DNA of 64,000 nucleotides from Pacificitalea manganoxidans (GTDB lineage Bacteria > Pseudomonadota > Alphaproteobacteria > Rhodobacterales > Rhodobacteraceae). The notes under the pieces are model-generated. The model was not told where the DNA came from. It ran no database searches and saw only the letters and a program-made list of their open reading frames with translations. Below are positions 1 through 8,945 of the stretch, piece after piece. The translations under genes and the position numbers were made by a program. Each line of letters begins with the position of its first letter. The stretch's first letter is position 1. The DNA is taken from assembly GCF_002504165.1 (NCBI RefSeq), contig NZ_CP021404.1, positions 186,001-250,000 on the forward strand, written 5' to 3'.

Positions 1-116
1 CCAAACGCCGCATCGCGACGCGCCCCACGCTTGGCTCCAAAAAACGCCGGTTGAAGGCCAAAAAGGTCCGAGGAGAGGTCAAATCCCTGCGTGGCAAGGT
101 CGACCCCGGCCCCTGA
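1..116 (+). CDS. arfB: C-terminal tail of ArfB/YaeJ-like peptidyl-tRNA hydrolase (partial)
   Basis: Only the last 37 codons are inside the window (frame from base 3, TGA at 114-116). The peptide is very basic and contains SKKRRLKAKK and KSLRGKV. This resembles the lysine/arginine-rich C-terminal tail of ArfB/YaeJ, which enters the mRNA channel of stalled ribosomes while an upstream GGQ domain hydrolyses peptidyl-tRNA. The GGQ domain lies outside the window, so the call rests on the tail alone. A different basic protein end cannot be excluded. The gene converges on pncB. Confidence 0.55.
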   Translation, partial: KRRIATRPTLGSKKRRLKAKKVRGEVKSLRGKVDPGP

Positions 117-156
117 GCCGCGATTGATGGACATACGCGCGCCGAAAGGCCTGCGC

Positions 157-1449
157 TTAGACGACGACATCCTGCCGTGTTTGATCGCCCACGCCGAACA
201 CGCGCTTGTAACGGGCGATCTCGTCAGCCGGGCCCATCGCCTTGTTGGGATTGTCGGACAGCTTCACGGTGGGGCGGCCATCGGCGCGCACGGCTTTGCA
301 CACCAGCGAGAAGGGCGCCAGTTGATCGTCCTTGACCAAGCCGCGGAAATCGTTGGTCAGCAGCGTACCCCAGCCGAAACTGACACGCACCCGCCCTGAA
401 AATTGTCGGTGCAGATCGATGATCTTCTGTTCATCCAGCCCGTCAGAGAAAATCACGAGCTTATCACGCGGATCTTCGCCCCGGCTTTCCCACCATGCGA
501 TTGCGTTTTCCGCGCCGGTGGCCGGGTCGCCGCTGTCGATGCGGATGCCGGTCCAGCCTTCCAGCCATTCCGGCGCATTGTCCAGAAAACCCTTCGTGCC
601 ATAGGTGTCAGGCAGGATGATGCGCAGATTGCCGTCATGCTCTTCGTGCCAATCGGCCAGAACCTGATAGGGCGCGCGGGCCAGCGCGGCGTCATCTTCG
701 GCCAAGGCGGCATAGACCATCGGCAATTCATGCGCGTTGGTGCCGATGGCCTCGATATCGCGCCGCATGGCGATGAGGCAATTCGACGTGCCGGTGAAGC
801 TGTCACCCAGCCCCTCCATCATCGCCTGTACGCACCAATCCTGCCAGAGATAGCTGTGGCGTCGGCGGGTGCCGAAATCTGCGATCTTGAGCCCCTCGAC
901 GCCGCGCAGGGTTTCGATCTTTTCCCACAGCCGGGTCATCGCGCGGGCGTAAAGCACCTGAAGCTCGAACTTGCCCATCCGCCCCAGCACAGCGCGACCG
1001 CGCAGTTCCATTAGGACGGCAAGCGCGGGGATCTCCCATAGCATCACCTCGGGCCAGCTGCCTTCGAAGGTCAGTTCATACTGGCCGTCGCGCTTTTCCA
1101 GATGGTAGGGCGGCAGGCGAAGCTGCTCGAACCACTCCATGAAATCGGGGCGGAACATCTGACGTTTGCCGTAGAAGGTATTGCCGCGCAGCCATGTGCT
1201 TTCACCGCGCGTCAGCGACAGGGAGCGGATGTGGTCAAGCTGCTCGCGCAGTTCGCCCTCATCGACCAGTTCGGCAAGCCGGACGGATTTGCTGCGATTG
1301 ATGAGCGAGAACGTGACCTGCGTGTCGCGCCGATTGCGAAACACCGACTGACACATCAGCAGCTTGTAGAAATCGGTATCGATCAGCGAGCGGACGATCG
1401 GGTCGATCTTCCACTGGCGATTCCAGACGCGGTTCGCGATGTCGACCAT
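157..1449 (-). CDS. pncB: Nicotinate phosphoribosyltransferase
   Basis: A 430-residue protein of normal length for PncB, which makes nicotinate mononucleotide from nicotinate and PRPP in the cytoplasmic NAD salvage (Preiss-Handler) pathway. Family signatures are visible: the N-terminal SLIDTDFYKLLMCQ segment, the FGTRRRHS segment carrying the histidine phosphorylated in this family, and the RIDSGDP phosphate-binding segment. It follows pncA on the same strand with a gap of 78 bases. Deamidated nicotinamide from PncA is therefore the likely substrate, and the two genes probably form one unit. Confidence 0.95.
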   Translation of the reverse strand: MVDIANRVWNRQWKIDPIVRSLIDTDFYKLLMCQSVFRNRRDTQVTFSLINRSKSVRLAELVDEGELREQLDHIRSLSLTRGESTWLRGNTFYGKRQMFRPDFMEWFEQLRLPPYHLEKRDGQYELTFEGSWPEVMLWEIPALAVLMELRGRAVLGRMGKFELQVLYARAMTRLWEKIETLRGVEGLKIADFGTRRRHSYLWQDWCVQAMMEGLGDSFTGTSNCLIAMRRDIEAIGTNAHELPMVYAALAEDDAALARAPYQVLADWHEEHDGNLRIILPDTYGTKGFLDNAPEWLEGWTGIRIDSGDPATGAENAIAWWESRGEDPRDKLVIFSDGLDEQKIIDLHRQFSGRVRVSFGWGTLLTNDFRGLVKDDQLAPFSLVCKAVRADGRPTVKLSDNPNKAMGPADEIARYKRVFGVGDQTRQDVVV

Positions 1450-1527
1450 GTGCCGCCGGGGCCTCTCAGTTGCGCAGTTGCGCCGCAGGCTAGGCGGGTT
1501 TGCGGCGGAGGGAAAGACCGGGTGGGG

Positions 1528-2130
1528 TTAGCGCTCTGTCAGGGTGACGCCCGCCGCGCGCATCGCGGTTAATGCCGCCTCCATCGAGCCATTAAGGTCG
1601 ATGCCCCGGCAGGCATCTAGGGCCACCTCTGTCTCGAACCCCAGCCTTACCGCGTCCAGCGCCGAAAACTGCACGCAGAAATCGGTGGCAAGCCCGGCCA
1701 GCGTCACGGTCGTGATGCCACGCGTCCGCAGCCAGCCGTCCAGCCCCGTGGGGGTGGAGCGGTCATTCTCAAAGAAGGCCGAATAGCTATCGATCGCAGG
1801 GTTCGTGCCTTTGCGCAGGATCAGATCGGCGGGGTCGGTGCGTAGGCCGGGATGGAACGCCGCGCCTGTGCTGCCCTGCACGCAATGATCGGGCCACAGA
1901 ACCTGTTCGCCATAGGGCAGGGTGATCGTCTCCATCGGCGCCTTGCCTTCGTGGCTGGAGGCAAAGCTGCCATGCCCCGCAGGGTGCCAGTCCTGTGTCA
2001 GCACGACGGTCCCGGTCTCTGCCATCATCGCGTTGATGCGGGGCACCACGCTATCGCCTTCGGCAACGGCCAGCGCACCGCCGGGGCAGAAGTCATTCTG
2101 GACATCGATCACGATCAAGGCTCGGGTCAT
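1528..2130 (-). CDS. pncA: Nicotinamidase (pyrazinamidase)
   Basis: A 200-residue cysteine hydrolase that converts nicotinamide to nicotinate. The Asp-Lys-Cys triad is visible as IDVQNDF, LRKGTN and ATDFCVQFSA. The metal-site residues are in TQDWHPAGHGSFASSH. The ATG at 2130 was chosen because GGAGACC precedes it and the protein then starts MTRALIVIDVQNDF. An in-frame start 51 bases upstream would add only a low-complexity leader. It lies upstream of pncB and they probably act as an NAD salvage operon. Confidence 0.94.
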   Translation of the reverse strand: MTRALIVIDVQNDFCPGGALAVAEGDSVVPRINAMMAETGTVVLTQDWHPAGHGSFASSHEGKAPMETITLPYGEQVLWPDHCVQGSTGAAFHPGLRTDPADLILRKGTNPAIDSYSAFFENDRSTPTGLDGWLRTRGITTVTLAGLATDFCVQFSALDAVRLGFETEVALDACRGIDLNGSMEAALTAMRAAGVTLTER

Positions 2131-2225
2131 GGCGGTCTCCTTTGGTCCCACAGGGGTAGGCAGGGCCGGGGGCGGGGTCAATCGGCAGGCTGGTATCCGG
2201 CGCGCGGCTCGCCTATCTGACGGGC

Positions 2226-3131
2226 ATGATTACCGTTGCCGCCCTCTATCATTTCGCCCGTCTGCCTGATCCGGCAGCACTGCGTGACCCGCTGCTGACG
2301 CTTTGTGCCGATGCGGGGTTGCGCGGCTCGCTTTTGCTTGCGCCCGAGGGGGTCAACGGCACCGTCGCCGGACCGCGTGCGGGCATTGACCGGCTGATTG
2401 CCCATCTGCGCGCGATCCCCGGCTTCGCTGAGCTGGAATGGAAAGAGAGTCACGCCGACACCATGCCCTTTGGCCGGATGAAAGTGCGGCTGAAGCGTGA
2501 GATCGTTACGATGGGGCAGCCCGACGTCGACCCCACCGCCGCCGTCGGGCACTATGTCGAGGCGGATCAGTGGAATGCCCTGATCGACGCGCCGGATGTC
2601 GTGGTGATCGACACCCGGAATGACTACGAGGTCGGCATCGGCAGCTTCGAAGGCGCGATTGATCCCGGCACCCGCAGCTTTGGCGAGTTTCCGGCGTGGT
2701 GGGAGGCCAATGCCCACCGGTTCCACAACAAGCGCGTGGCGATGTTCTGCACCGGCGGTATCCGTTGCGAGAAATCCACCAACTACCTGATCGGGCAGGG
2801 GGTCGAGGACGTCTATCACCTGAAGGGTGGCATTCTGAAATATCTTGAGCAGGTGCCGGAACAGGACAGCCGCTGGAATGGCGCGTGTTTCGTGTTCGAT
2901 GATCGCGTGTCCGTCACACATGGACTGGCCGTGGGGCCGCATCTGCTGTGCCATGCCTGCCGTCGTCCGCTGGTGCCCGAGGATCGCGCCCGGGCGGAAT
3001 GGGAGGAGGGCGTATCCTGCCACCATTGCATCGCTGAGACGACCGAGGCCGATAAATCCCGGTTCCGCGAGCGTCAAAAGCAGATCGCCCTCGCCCGCGC
3101 GCGGGGCGAGGCGCATCTTGGGCAAGGCTGA
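2226..3131 (+). CDS. trhO: tRNA uridine(34) hydroxylase, rhodanese family (UPF0176)
   Basis: A 301-residue protein with the TrhO/YceA architecture: an N-terminal acylphosphatase-like domain, a rhodanese domain with the active-site loop [10 protein letters not shown], and a C-terminal Cys-rich part (HACRRPL and CHHCI). Characterised members hydroxylate U34 of certain tRNAs, the first step toward 5-methoxyuridine-type wobble modification. The loop cysteine is present. It is divergent from pncA with about 95 bases between the starts. The ribosome-binding site is weak. Its position 64 bases before xylB is probably incidental, because xylB has its own operator-like site. Confidence 0.92.
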   Translation: MITVAALYHFARLPDPAALRDPLLTLCADAGLRGSLLLAPEGVNGTVAGPRAGIDRLIAHLRAIPGFAELEWKESHADTMPFGRMKVRLKREIVTMGQPDVDPTAAVGHYVEADQWNALIDAPDVVVIDTRNDYEVGIGSFEGAIDPGTRSFGEFPAWWEANAHRFHNKRVAMFCTGGIRCEKSTNYLIGQGVEDVYHLKGGILKYLEQVPEQDSRWNGACFVFDDRVSVTHGLAVGPHLLCHACRRPLVPEDRARAEWEEGVSCHHCIAETTEADKSRFRERQKQIALARARGEAHLGQG

Positions 3132-3138
3132 CCCCCGT

Positions 3139-3161
3139 TTAATTTGACTTACGAATTTAAT
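3139..3161. promoter_or_regulatory. Candidate ROK/XylR operator upstream of xylB
   Basis: An imperfect dyad with half sites TTAATTTG and GAATTTAA separated by 7 bases lies about 35 bases upstream of the xylB start. The same arrangement occurs before xylF (8865-8887) and, in degenerate form, before the ROK regulator gene (8774-8798). Half sites of this kind resemble the TTAGTTTG type known for XylR of Firmicutes. Binding by the ROK protein of this locus is inferred. Confidence 0.6.
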
Positions 3162-3195
3162 TACCCGATCAAGGACGAAACTTGAGGGAGGTAAT

Positions 3196-4653
3196 ATGTT
3201 TCTAGGTCTCGATCTGGGCACGTCGGGTCTGCGTGCGGTGCTGGTTTCCGAAGATCAGGATGTCATCGGCGCATCCGAACAGCCATTGGAAACCGCCCAT
3301 CCCAAGGCCGGCTGGTCCGAGCAGGATCCCGACACATGGCTGCGCGCCATGCATGCCGCCGCCGCCGAGCTGAAGGACGCACACCCGAAATCATGGGCCG
3401 CGCTGCGCGGCATCGGTATTTCGGGCCATATGCATGGCGCGACGATGCTGGACGCTGATGGCGCCGTGCTGCGGCCCTGTATCCTGTGGAACGACACCCG
3501 CGCCCATGCCGAAGCTGCCGATCTGGATGCCGCCGCGCAGGTGCGCGCGCTGTCCGGCAACATCGTGTTTCCGGGCTTCACCGCGCCCAAGCTGATCTGG
3601 ACTGCCACGCATGAACCCGATGTGTTCGCCCGCGTGGCCAAGGTGGTGCAGCCGAAGGATTACCTGACCTATGCGCTGACCGGGCGCATCGTGTCGGAGA
3701 TGTCCGACGCGGCGGGCACGTCATGGCTCGATACCGGCGCGCGCGACTGGTCCGACCGACTGCTGGAGGCGGGCGGCATGCGCCGCGACCAGATGCCCGA
3801 TCTGGTCGAAGGCTCCGCCCCTGCCGGGACATTGCAGGGGGACATCGCCGCGCGCTGGGGTGTTTCGGACGCAGTCGTCGTGGTCGGCGGTGGCGGCGAT
3901 AATGCCGCTGCTGCCTGCGGTGTGGGCGCCATGCGCGAAGGCGACGGGTTCGTGTCGCTCGGCACTTCGGGCGTGCTGCTGGCCGCGCGCGACAGTTACG
4001 CGCCCAAGCCGGAAAGCGCGGTGCATACCTTCTGCCATGCCATTCCGGGCACATGGTATCAGATGGGCGTGATCCTTGCCGCGACCGACAGCCTGAACTG
4101 GCTGCTGCGGCTGTTGAACATGCAACCTTCGGATCTTGCCGGACTGCTGGGGGATCATATCGGCGATCCGGGCCGCATCCGGTTCCTGCCTTACCTGTCG
4201 GGGGAGCGGACGCCGCATAACGACAGCACGATCCGCGGGGCGATGGTCGGGCTTGAGATCGGCGCCGGTCCTAAGGATCTAATCCATGCGGTGATGGAGG
4301 GTGTGGGCTTTGCCCTGCGCGACAATCTCGAGGCGCTGCGCTCCACCGGCGCGTCGCTGGACCGGGTTCTGGCGATTGGCGGCGGCGCGCGCTCCGACTA
4401 CTGGGTGCAGCTGCTGGCCACCATTCTGAACCTGCCGGTGGACCTGCCGGCCAAGGGCGAATTCGGCGCGGCGCTGGGGGCCGCGCGGCTGGCGATCTGC
4501 GGCGTCACGGATGCCGACCCGGCAGACGTGATGACCAAGCCCGAAATCGCCCGCACGGTCGAGCCGATCGCAGCGCAGGTCGAAGCTTACGAAAGCGCAT
4601 ACCAGCATTATCGCAGGCTCTATCCCGCCATCAAAGGCGCGGCGGAGGGCTGA
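3196..4653 (+). CDS. xylB: Xylulokinase
   Basis: A 485-residue FGGY-family kinase that phosphorylates D-xylulose to xylulose 5-phosphate for the pentose phosphate pathway. Visible are the N-terminal phosphate loop GLDLGTSGLRAVL, the substrate segment GHMHGA, the SLGTSGVL segment, LSGERTPHND, and the C-terminal adenosine-binding AIGGGARSDYW. Length is normal. GGGAGG precedes the ATG at good spacing. The candidate operator at 3139-3161 ties it to the xylFHG genes 5 kb away. No xylA gene is in the window, so xylulose must come from an isomerase or dehydrogenase encoded elsewhere. Confidence 0.95.
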   Translation: MFLGLDLGTSGLRAVLVSEDQDVIGASEQPLETAHPKAGWSEQDPDTWLRAMHAAAAELKDAHPKSWAALRGIGISGHMHGATMLDADGAVLRPCILWNDTRAHAEAADLDAAAQVRALSGNIVFPGFTAPKLIWTATHEPDVFARVAKVVQPKDYLTYALTGRIVSEMSDAAGTSWLDTGARDWSDRLLEAGGMRRDQMPDLVEGSAPAGTLQGDIAARWGVSDAVVVVGGGGDNAAAACGVGAMREGDGFVSLGTSGVLLAARDSYAPKPESAVHTFCHAIPGTWYQMGVILAATDSLNWLLRLLNMQPSDLAGLLGDHIGDPGRIRFLPYLSGERTPHNDSTIRGAMVGLEIGAGPKDLIHAVMEGVGFALRDNLEALRSTGASLDRVLAIGGGARSDYWVQLLATILNLPVDLPAKGEFGAALGAARLAICGVTDADPADVMTKPEIARTVEPIAAQVEAYESAYQHYRRLYPAIKGAAEG

Positions 4654-4689
4654 GCCTCGGCTCTCTGCGGCGCATTCGGGGAGGAACGC

Positions 4690-5991
4690 GTGGGACGGAT
4701 CGGCCCTATCATCATTGCGGTGTTCGCCGGGGCCAGCGCGCTTACTGCGGCGGAGTTGCCCGCGCCGGATGCGCTGTTCCCGGCGCAGGACATGGCGCAG
4801 GTGCGGCTGGGGCAATTGTTGTTCTACGATCCGATCCTGTCGGGCAGCGGCGAGGTGTCCTGCGCCACCTGCCACCACCCTCGGTTCGGCACGTCGGACG
4901 GGCTGTCGCTGGGCTTGGGCGATGGTGCGACGGGGCTCGGCCCCGAGCGCGTGATCGACCCGGACAACCTGCCGGAGGAGCGGGTGCCGCGCAATGCGCC
5001 CGCACTGTTTAACCTCGGCGCCGCTGAATTCACCCGAATGTTCCATGACGGACGGCTGGAGGCCGACCCGGACCGCCCCGGTGGTATCCGCACGCCACTG
5101 GGGGAGGATATGGCCCTAGGCTTTGCCTCTGTCCTGTCGGCGCAGTCTATGTTCCCGGTGCTCGCCCCCGACGAGATGGCAGGCCATTACGGCGAAAGCG
5201 ATGTATCACGCGCCGTGCGGATGGGCCTGCTGTCGAGCGAGGGCGGCGCGTGGGATATCATTTCGGCCAGAATCGAATCTATCCCGCCGTATAGAGCCGC
5301 TTTCGACGCGATCCTCGGGCAGGACGCGGACATTCACTTCACCGATATATCTGACGCAATCGCGGCCTTCATCGCGCATGAGTGGCGCGCGGATGACAGC
5401 GCGTTCGACCGGCATCTGCGGGGCGAGGCGCCGCTCACAGGTCCGGCGCTGGCCGGGATGGAGTTGTTCTACGGGGAGGCGGGATGCAGCACCTGCCATG
5501 CCGGCCAATTCCAGACCGATCATGCCTTTCACGCCATCGCGATGCCGCAGATCGGACCGGGGAAAAAGGGGCGGTTCGAAACGCATTACCGCGATACCGG
5601 GCGACTGCGCGTCACGGGCCGGGCAGAGGACGCCTATCGCTTTCGCACGCCGTCCCTGCGCAATGTGACGCTGACTGCGCCTTATGGGCATGACGGGGCC
5701 TATGCCACGCTGGAAGGTGTCGTGCGGCACCATCTGGACCCTATCGCCGCGTTGCGCGGCTACGACCCTGCGCAGGCGGTGCTGCCGGATCTGGCCGGTG
5801 CGGAGGATCTGCATGCCCTGCGGGACCCAGCCGAAACCGATGCCATCGCTGCCGCGAATGAATTGGCGCCGGTCACGCTTAGCGATGCGCAGGTGGCTGA
5901 GCTTATGGCCTTCCTCGCCGCGCTCACCGACGACGTAAGCCACCTTGGCGTGCCCCCCACGGTGCCGAGCGGCCTGCCTGTCGATCAGTAG
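4690..5991 (+). CDS. Exported di-heme cytochrome c peroxidase/MauG-like protein
   Basis: A 433-residue protein with a GTG start, a signal peptide (about residues 1-21, ending LTAAE) and two c-type heme motifs: CATCH at 58-62 and CSTCH at 266-270. This two-heme layout is that of the bacterial di-heme cytochrome c peroxidase/MauG superfamily, which acts in the periplasm on hydrogen peroxide or on protein substrates. FRTPSLRNV and APYGHDGAY are typical of its C-terminal domain. It starts 36 bases after xylB and its last 7 bases overlap the convergent CRTAC1 gene. Whether it reduces peroxide or modifies a partner cannot be told from sequence. Confidence 0.85.
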   Translation: MGRIGPIIIAVFAGASALTAAELPAPDALFPAQDMAQVRLGQLLFYDPILSGSGEVSCATCHHPRFGTSDGLSLGLGDGATGLGPERVIDPDNLPEERVPRNAPALFNLGAAEFTRMFHDGRLEADPDRPGGIRTPLGEDMALGFASVLSAQSMFPVLAPDEMAGHYGESDVSRAVRMGLLSSEGGAWDIISARIESIPPYRAAFDAILGQDADIHFTDISDAIAAFIAHEWRADDSAFDRHLRGEAPLTGPALAGMELFYGEAGCSTCHAGQFQTDHAFHAIAMPQIGPGKKGRFETHYRDTGRLRVTGRAEDAYRFRTPSLRNVTLTAPYGHDGAYATLEGVVRHHLDPIAALRGYDPAQAVLPDLAGAEDLHALRDPAETDAIAAANELAPVTLSDAQVAELMAFLAALTDDVSHLGVPPTVPSGLPVDQ

Positions 5992-7544
5992 GGCACTAGC
6001 GCCAGCGCTGTGCCGTCGCGTGTGACCTGAAGCAAGCGATCCGTGTCTGTTTCGGCCCAATCGCTGGTCCCGCCGTCGGGCCAGATCACCCGAAGCCTCA
6101 CCTGCTGCGTGTCGCCCAGTCCAAAATGTTCGGGCAACAGGCTGCCGCCGCCATGCCCGCCCCCCACCGTCAGTTCGCGGGTGTAGCGGATGCCGTCTGC
6201 CTCGACCTCGATAAAGGCCCCGATGGCGTCCGGGTTGGGCGCAGGCTGCGTCAGGCGGAGTTGCAGCCAATGGCCAGGCGCGGGGCCGGTGTTTTCCCAG
6301 ATTTCCATCGGCGCGCGCCGGTTGACGACGGCAAGGTCGAGCCGTCCGTCAAGGTTCAGATCCGCCAATGCCGCACCGCGCGCCCGGGCCACAGTGCCTA
6401 TTCCCGCCGTCAGACCCTGCTCTGCAAAACTGCCATCAGGTTGTTGCAGCAGCAGGTTGTTGGGGTCTTCCATTGCGTTGCTGGGCATCTGGTCGACATT
6501 GCCCTTGGCCACGAAAATGTCGTCGTGCCCGTCATTTTGGACATCGCCGAAGGCAACGTGCCACCCGGTCGAAGGCCGCCCGTCATCGCCGAAATAGGGC
6601 CGATGCGCCGTCGTTCCCCGATCATAGGTCGCATCGCGATAGGCCGGGGCGCTGGCGCCGACGAGGCTCTGCAGTTTCTGATCGCCCATCGACGTCAGAT
6701 ACACCTCGGCCAGCCCGTCCCCGTCGAGATCGCGGCTGGCAATGCCCATGCCCCAGATCACATAGCTTTCCCAGCCATCGGCACGGGTGAACAGCCGGGG
6801 GGCATCCTCCATCGCCCATAGCTGTTCCTCGCCGCCGCGCACATAGTAGTGCCGGTCATTGGAAATGCGCAGGTCGGCGCGGCCATGACGGCCCCAATCG
6901 GTGAATAGGATCGACAGCGCGCAATAGCCGGGTTCCAGAACCTGCGGTGCGGCGTAGCCTGTCGGGGTGGGGCGGTAGAGCCGGTTGCTGTCGCAGGCCC
7001 CAAACGGGCCCTTCGGGTCGTCGCGGTCGACATAATTGCCAATCGCCAGCGTCGGAAGCGCCGCGCCCTGTTCCCATGTCGCGGAGAACGCCGTGCTCCA
7101 ACGGGCCTCGTCCGCCAGATGCAGATCGTCGAAGGGCGCAAACCCGCAGGCTCCGTCACCGCGCAGCAGCACGTTCGCACCCACGCGCAGCACCGCCAGA
7201 TCCGTATGCCCGTCACTGTCGATGTCCAGCGGCCACGCCCCGGTCACACCTGTCAGGGCAAGCGATTGCGGTGTGTCAGGCTCAAATCTCAGCGCCGCGC
7301 CACGCGCAGCGGTGCGGTTGCGCAACAAGGTGGCCGAGCTGCTACCTCCGGCGGCGTAGAGTTCGGGCATCGCATCGCCATCGCAATCGAAAGCCGCGAC
7401 GCCGCCCCCCACGAAATGCTCCCATCCGCCGGTATAGGCATGGGTGATGCCCGCGCTTCGATCCGCAAAAACAGGCACATCCGGCTGGGCCGCAGCCGCC
7501 CCCGCGCACGCGATCAGCAGCAGGGAAAGCCGCTCAGGCCGCAT
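5985..7544 (-). CDS. Exported CRTAC1-type protein with FG-GAP/VCBS repeats and ASPIC/UnbV domain
   Basis: A 519-residue protein with a short signal peptide (MRPERLSLLLIACAGAAAA). Several FG-GAP/VCBS-type calcium-binding repeats follow (DCDGDAMPELY, DIDSDGHTDLAV, DLDGDGLAEVYL, DVQNDGHDDIFV, DLNLDGRLDLAV), predicting a beta-propeller. The C-terminus is an ASPIC/UnbV domain (HFGLGD and VIWPDGGTSDW). Its molecular role is unknown. The ATG at 7544 was chosen because the signal peptide begins there. It overlaps the end of the ROK gene by 11 bases, which suggests translational coupling. Its stop overlaps the end of the convergent di-heme peroxidase gene. Confidence 0.85.
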   Translation of the reverse strand: MRPERLSLLLIACAGAAAAQPDVPVFADRSAGITHAYTGGWEHFVGGGVAAFDCDGDAMPELYAAGGSSSATLLRNRTAARGAALRFEPDTPQSLALTGVTGAWPLDIDSDGHTDLAVLRVGANVLLRGDGACGFAPFDDLHLADEARWSTAFSATWEQGAALPTLAIGNYVDRDDPKGPFGACDSNRLYRPTPTGYAAPQVLEPGYCALSILFTDWGRHGRADLRISNDRHYYVRGGEEQLWAMEDAPRLFTRADGWESYVIWGMGIASRDLDGDGLAEVYLTSMGDQKLQSLVGASAPAYRDATYDRGTTAHRPYFGDDGRPSTGWHVAFGDVQNDGHDDIFVAKGNVDQMPSNAMEDPNNLLLQQPDGSFAEQGLTAGIGTVARARGAALADLNLDGRLDLAVVNRRAPMEIWENTGPAPGHWLQLRLTQPAPNPDAIGAFIEVEADGIRYTRELTVGGGHGGGSLLPEHFGLGDTQQVRLRVIWPDGGTSDWAETDTDRLLQVTRDGTALALVPY

Positions 7545-8739
7545 TGTCAGACATGTCGCGCAGGGCGATTTCCGCCACACGGTCGATTGCATAGGCCGCC
7601 GCGCCCTTGGCCCACATGTGGTTGCCCCATCGGTGAATCACCACTTCGGGCGGCGGCATATCGACCTGAATGATGCTGTCGCGCATCGCCTCCATGACCT
7701 GTTCGGCATAGAGGTAATCGAACTGCATCCGCTCCCCCGACAGGATGATGAGCTGAGGGTCGAAGATGTTGACAAGATTGGCCAGCCCCAGCGCAAAAAT
7801 CCGTCCGGCACGGTCAACGATATCGGCGGCGCGCGCGTTTCCGGACAGCGCGGCATCGATCAGCGTTTTCATCCGGTGATCCTGCGCGCCCCATGTGGCA
7901 AAGGCGTCTTCGTGCCCCGCTTCGCGCAGCAGCGCGTAATCGGCCACATAGGCCTCAAGACAGCCGCGCTGACCGCACCGGCAGAGCGCCCCGTCCAGCT
8001 GGATCTTGGTGTGGCCGAATTCCGCACCACAGCCGCGCGCGCCGCGATAGATCTCGTTGCCCAGCACAATGCCCAGCCCGACGCCGCTTTCGATTGTGAC
8101 GACGAGGAAGTCGCTGACCTCCCGCCCGTGGCCGAAGTATAGTTCGGCCATCGCGACCAGATTGGCGTCATTGTCCAGAAAGACCGGCGCAGAAAACCGT
8201 TCCTGAAGCAGCGCGCCCAACTGCACGTTGCGTCGGGTCAGATGCGGCGACCAATGCACCAGATTGGTGCTGGCCTCCACGGTGCCGGCAAGCCCGATGC
8301 CAATACCGGAGATCGTATCGGATGCGACCCCCACCTCGGTCGCGGCGGCTTCCAGCGCGGCATGCAGCACTTCGGCAAAGCCTTCGGGCGTGAAATCAGG
8401 TGCGGGCAGGGGGAAGGTATGCTCGCCGATCTGACTGCCTTCGAAATCCAGCAGGACGGTGGAGACCGTGCGCTCGGTCACCTTCATTCCGGCCACGATA
8501 TGGGCGGCGGCCCGGATGCGCAGGTCCACGCGCGGGCGTCCGCGACGGGAGCCGGGCCCGGCTGCTTCGCGCGGAACCTCCTCGATCAATCCATCGCGGA
8601 TCAGCTCGGCGGTGATGGTGGTGACGCTGGCCTGACTGATGCCGGTTCGCTGGGCCAGGTCGATACGCGCGATCTGACCGGCAAGCCGGATATTCGTAAG
8701 CAAACTGCGCCTGTTGGCATCTCTCTGGTCCAATTGCAT
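7534..8739 (-). CDS. xylR: ROK-family transcriptional repressor (XylR-like)
   Basis: A 401-residue protein with an N-terminal winged helix-turn-helix (about residues 10-65, with IDLAQRTGISQASVTTIT) and a C-terminal ROK sugar-sensing domain. The zinc-type motif is visible: GHTKIQL followed by CRCGQRGCLEAY. Family members such as XylR and NagC are repressors released by a sugar or sugar phosphate. It is divergent from xylF, and the region between holds two operator-like dyads. Xylose is the likely inducer from context. The gene end overlaps the CRTAC1 gene start. The symbol is by context and similarity of type, not by confirmed orthology. Confidence 0.85.
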   Translation of the reverse strand: MQLDQRDANRRSLLTNIRLAGQIARIDLAQRTGISQASVTTITAELIRDGLIEEVPREAAGPGSRRGRPRVDLRIRAAAHIVAGMKVTERTVSTVLLDFEGSQIGEHTFPLPAPDFTPEGFAEVLHAALEAAATEVGVASDTISGIGIGLAGTVEASTNLVHWSPHLTRRNVQLGALLQERFSAPVFLDNDANLVAMAELYFGHGREVSDFLVVTIESGVGLGIVLGNEIYRGARGCGAEFGHTKIQLDGALCRCGQRGCLEAYVADYALLREAGHEDAFATWGAQDHRMKTLIDAALSGNARAADIVDRAGRIFALGLANLVNIFDPQLIILSGERMQFDYLYAEQVMEAMRDSIIQVDMPPPEVVIHRWGNHMWAKGAAAYAIDRVAEIALRDMSDNAA

Positions 8740-8773
8740 GGCGCCTCCTCCCCCGCACCGATCTTCGGCAATA

Positions 8774-8798
8774 GATTAATTCAGACGCAAAATCAATT
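8774..8798. promoter_or_regulatory. Candidate ROK/XylR operator upstream of the regulator gene (autoregulation)
   Basis: On the minus strand this reads as a degenerate copy (TTGATTTT, gap, GAATTAAT) of the dyad found before xylB and xylF, with the GAATT half at the same offset. It lies 35-59 bases upstream of the ROK start, so it would suit autorepression. It is the weakest match of the three. Confidence 0.4.
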
Positions 8799-8864
8799 CG
8801 TAAGCGGCACCGGGCAGTCCGGTCTCGATGCTGCATTGCGGCGCTCTGACAGGCGGATCGCTAA

Positions 8865-8887
8865 TTAATTTGCAATGTGAATTTAAT
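8865..8887. promoter_or_regulatory. Candidate ROK/XylR operator upstream of xylF
   Basis: TTAATTTG and GAATTTAA half sites, 7 bases apart, match the site before xylB in both halves and in spacing, while the 7 central bases differ. That pattern is expected of a protein-binding dyad and not of a recent duplication. It lies 58-80 bases upstream of the xylF start. Confidence 0.6.
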
Positions 8888-8945
8888 ATTGCTAGTGATT
8901 CTGCATACCCCAAGCAGGAGGCGCGGGGGAGTAGGGAGGATTACC

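Noticed and set aside
8877-8945. 23-codon upstream extension of xylF
   Set aside because: It starts within the operator-like dyad, has no ribosome-binding site and would mask the signal peptide that begins at 8946.
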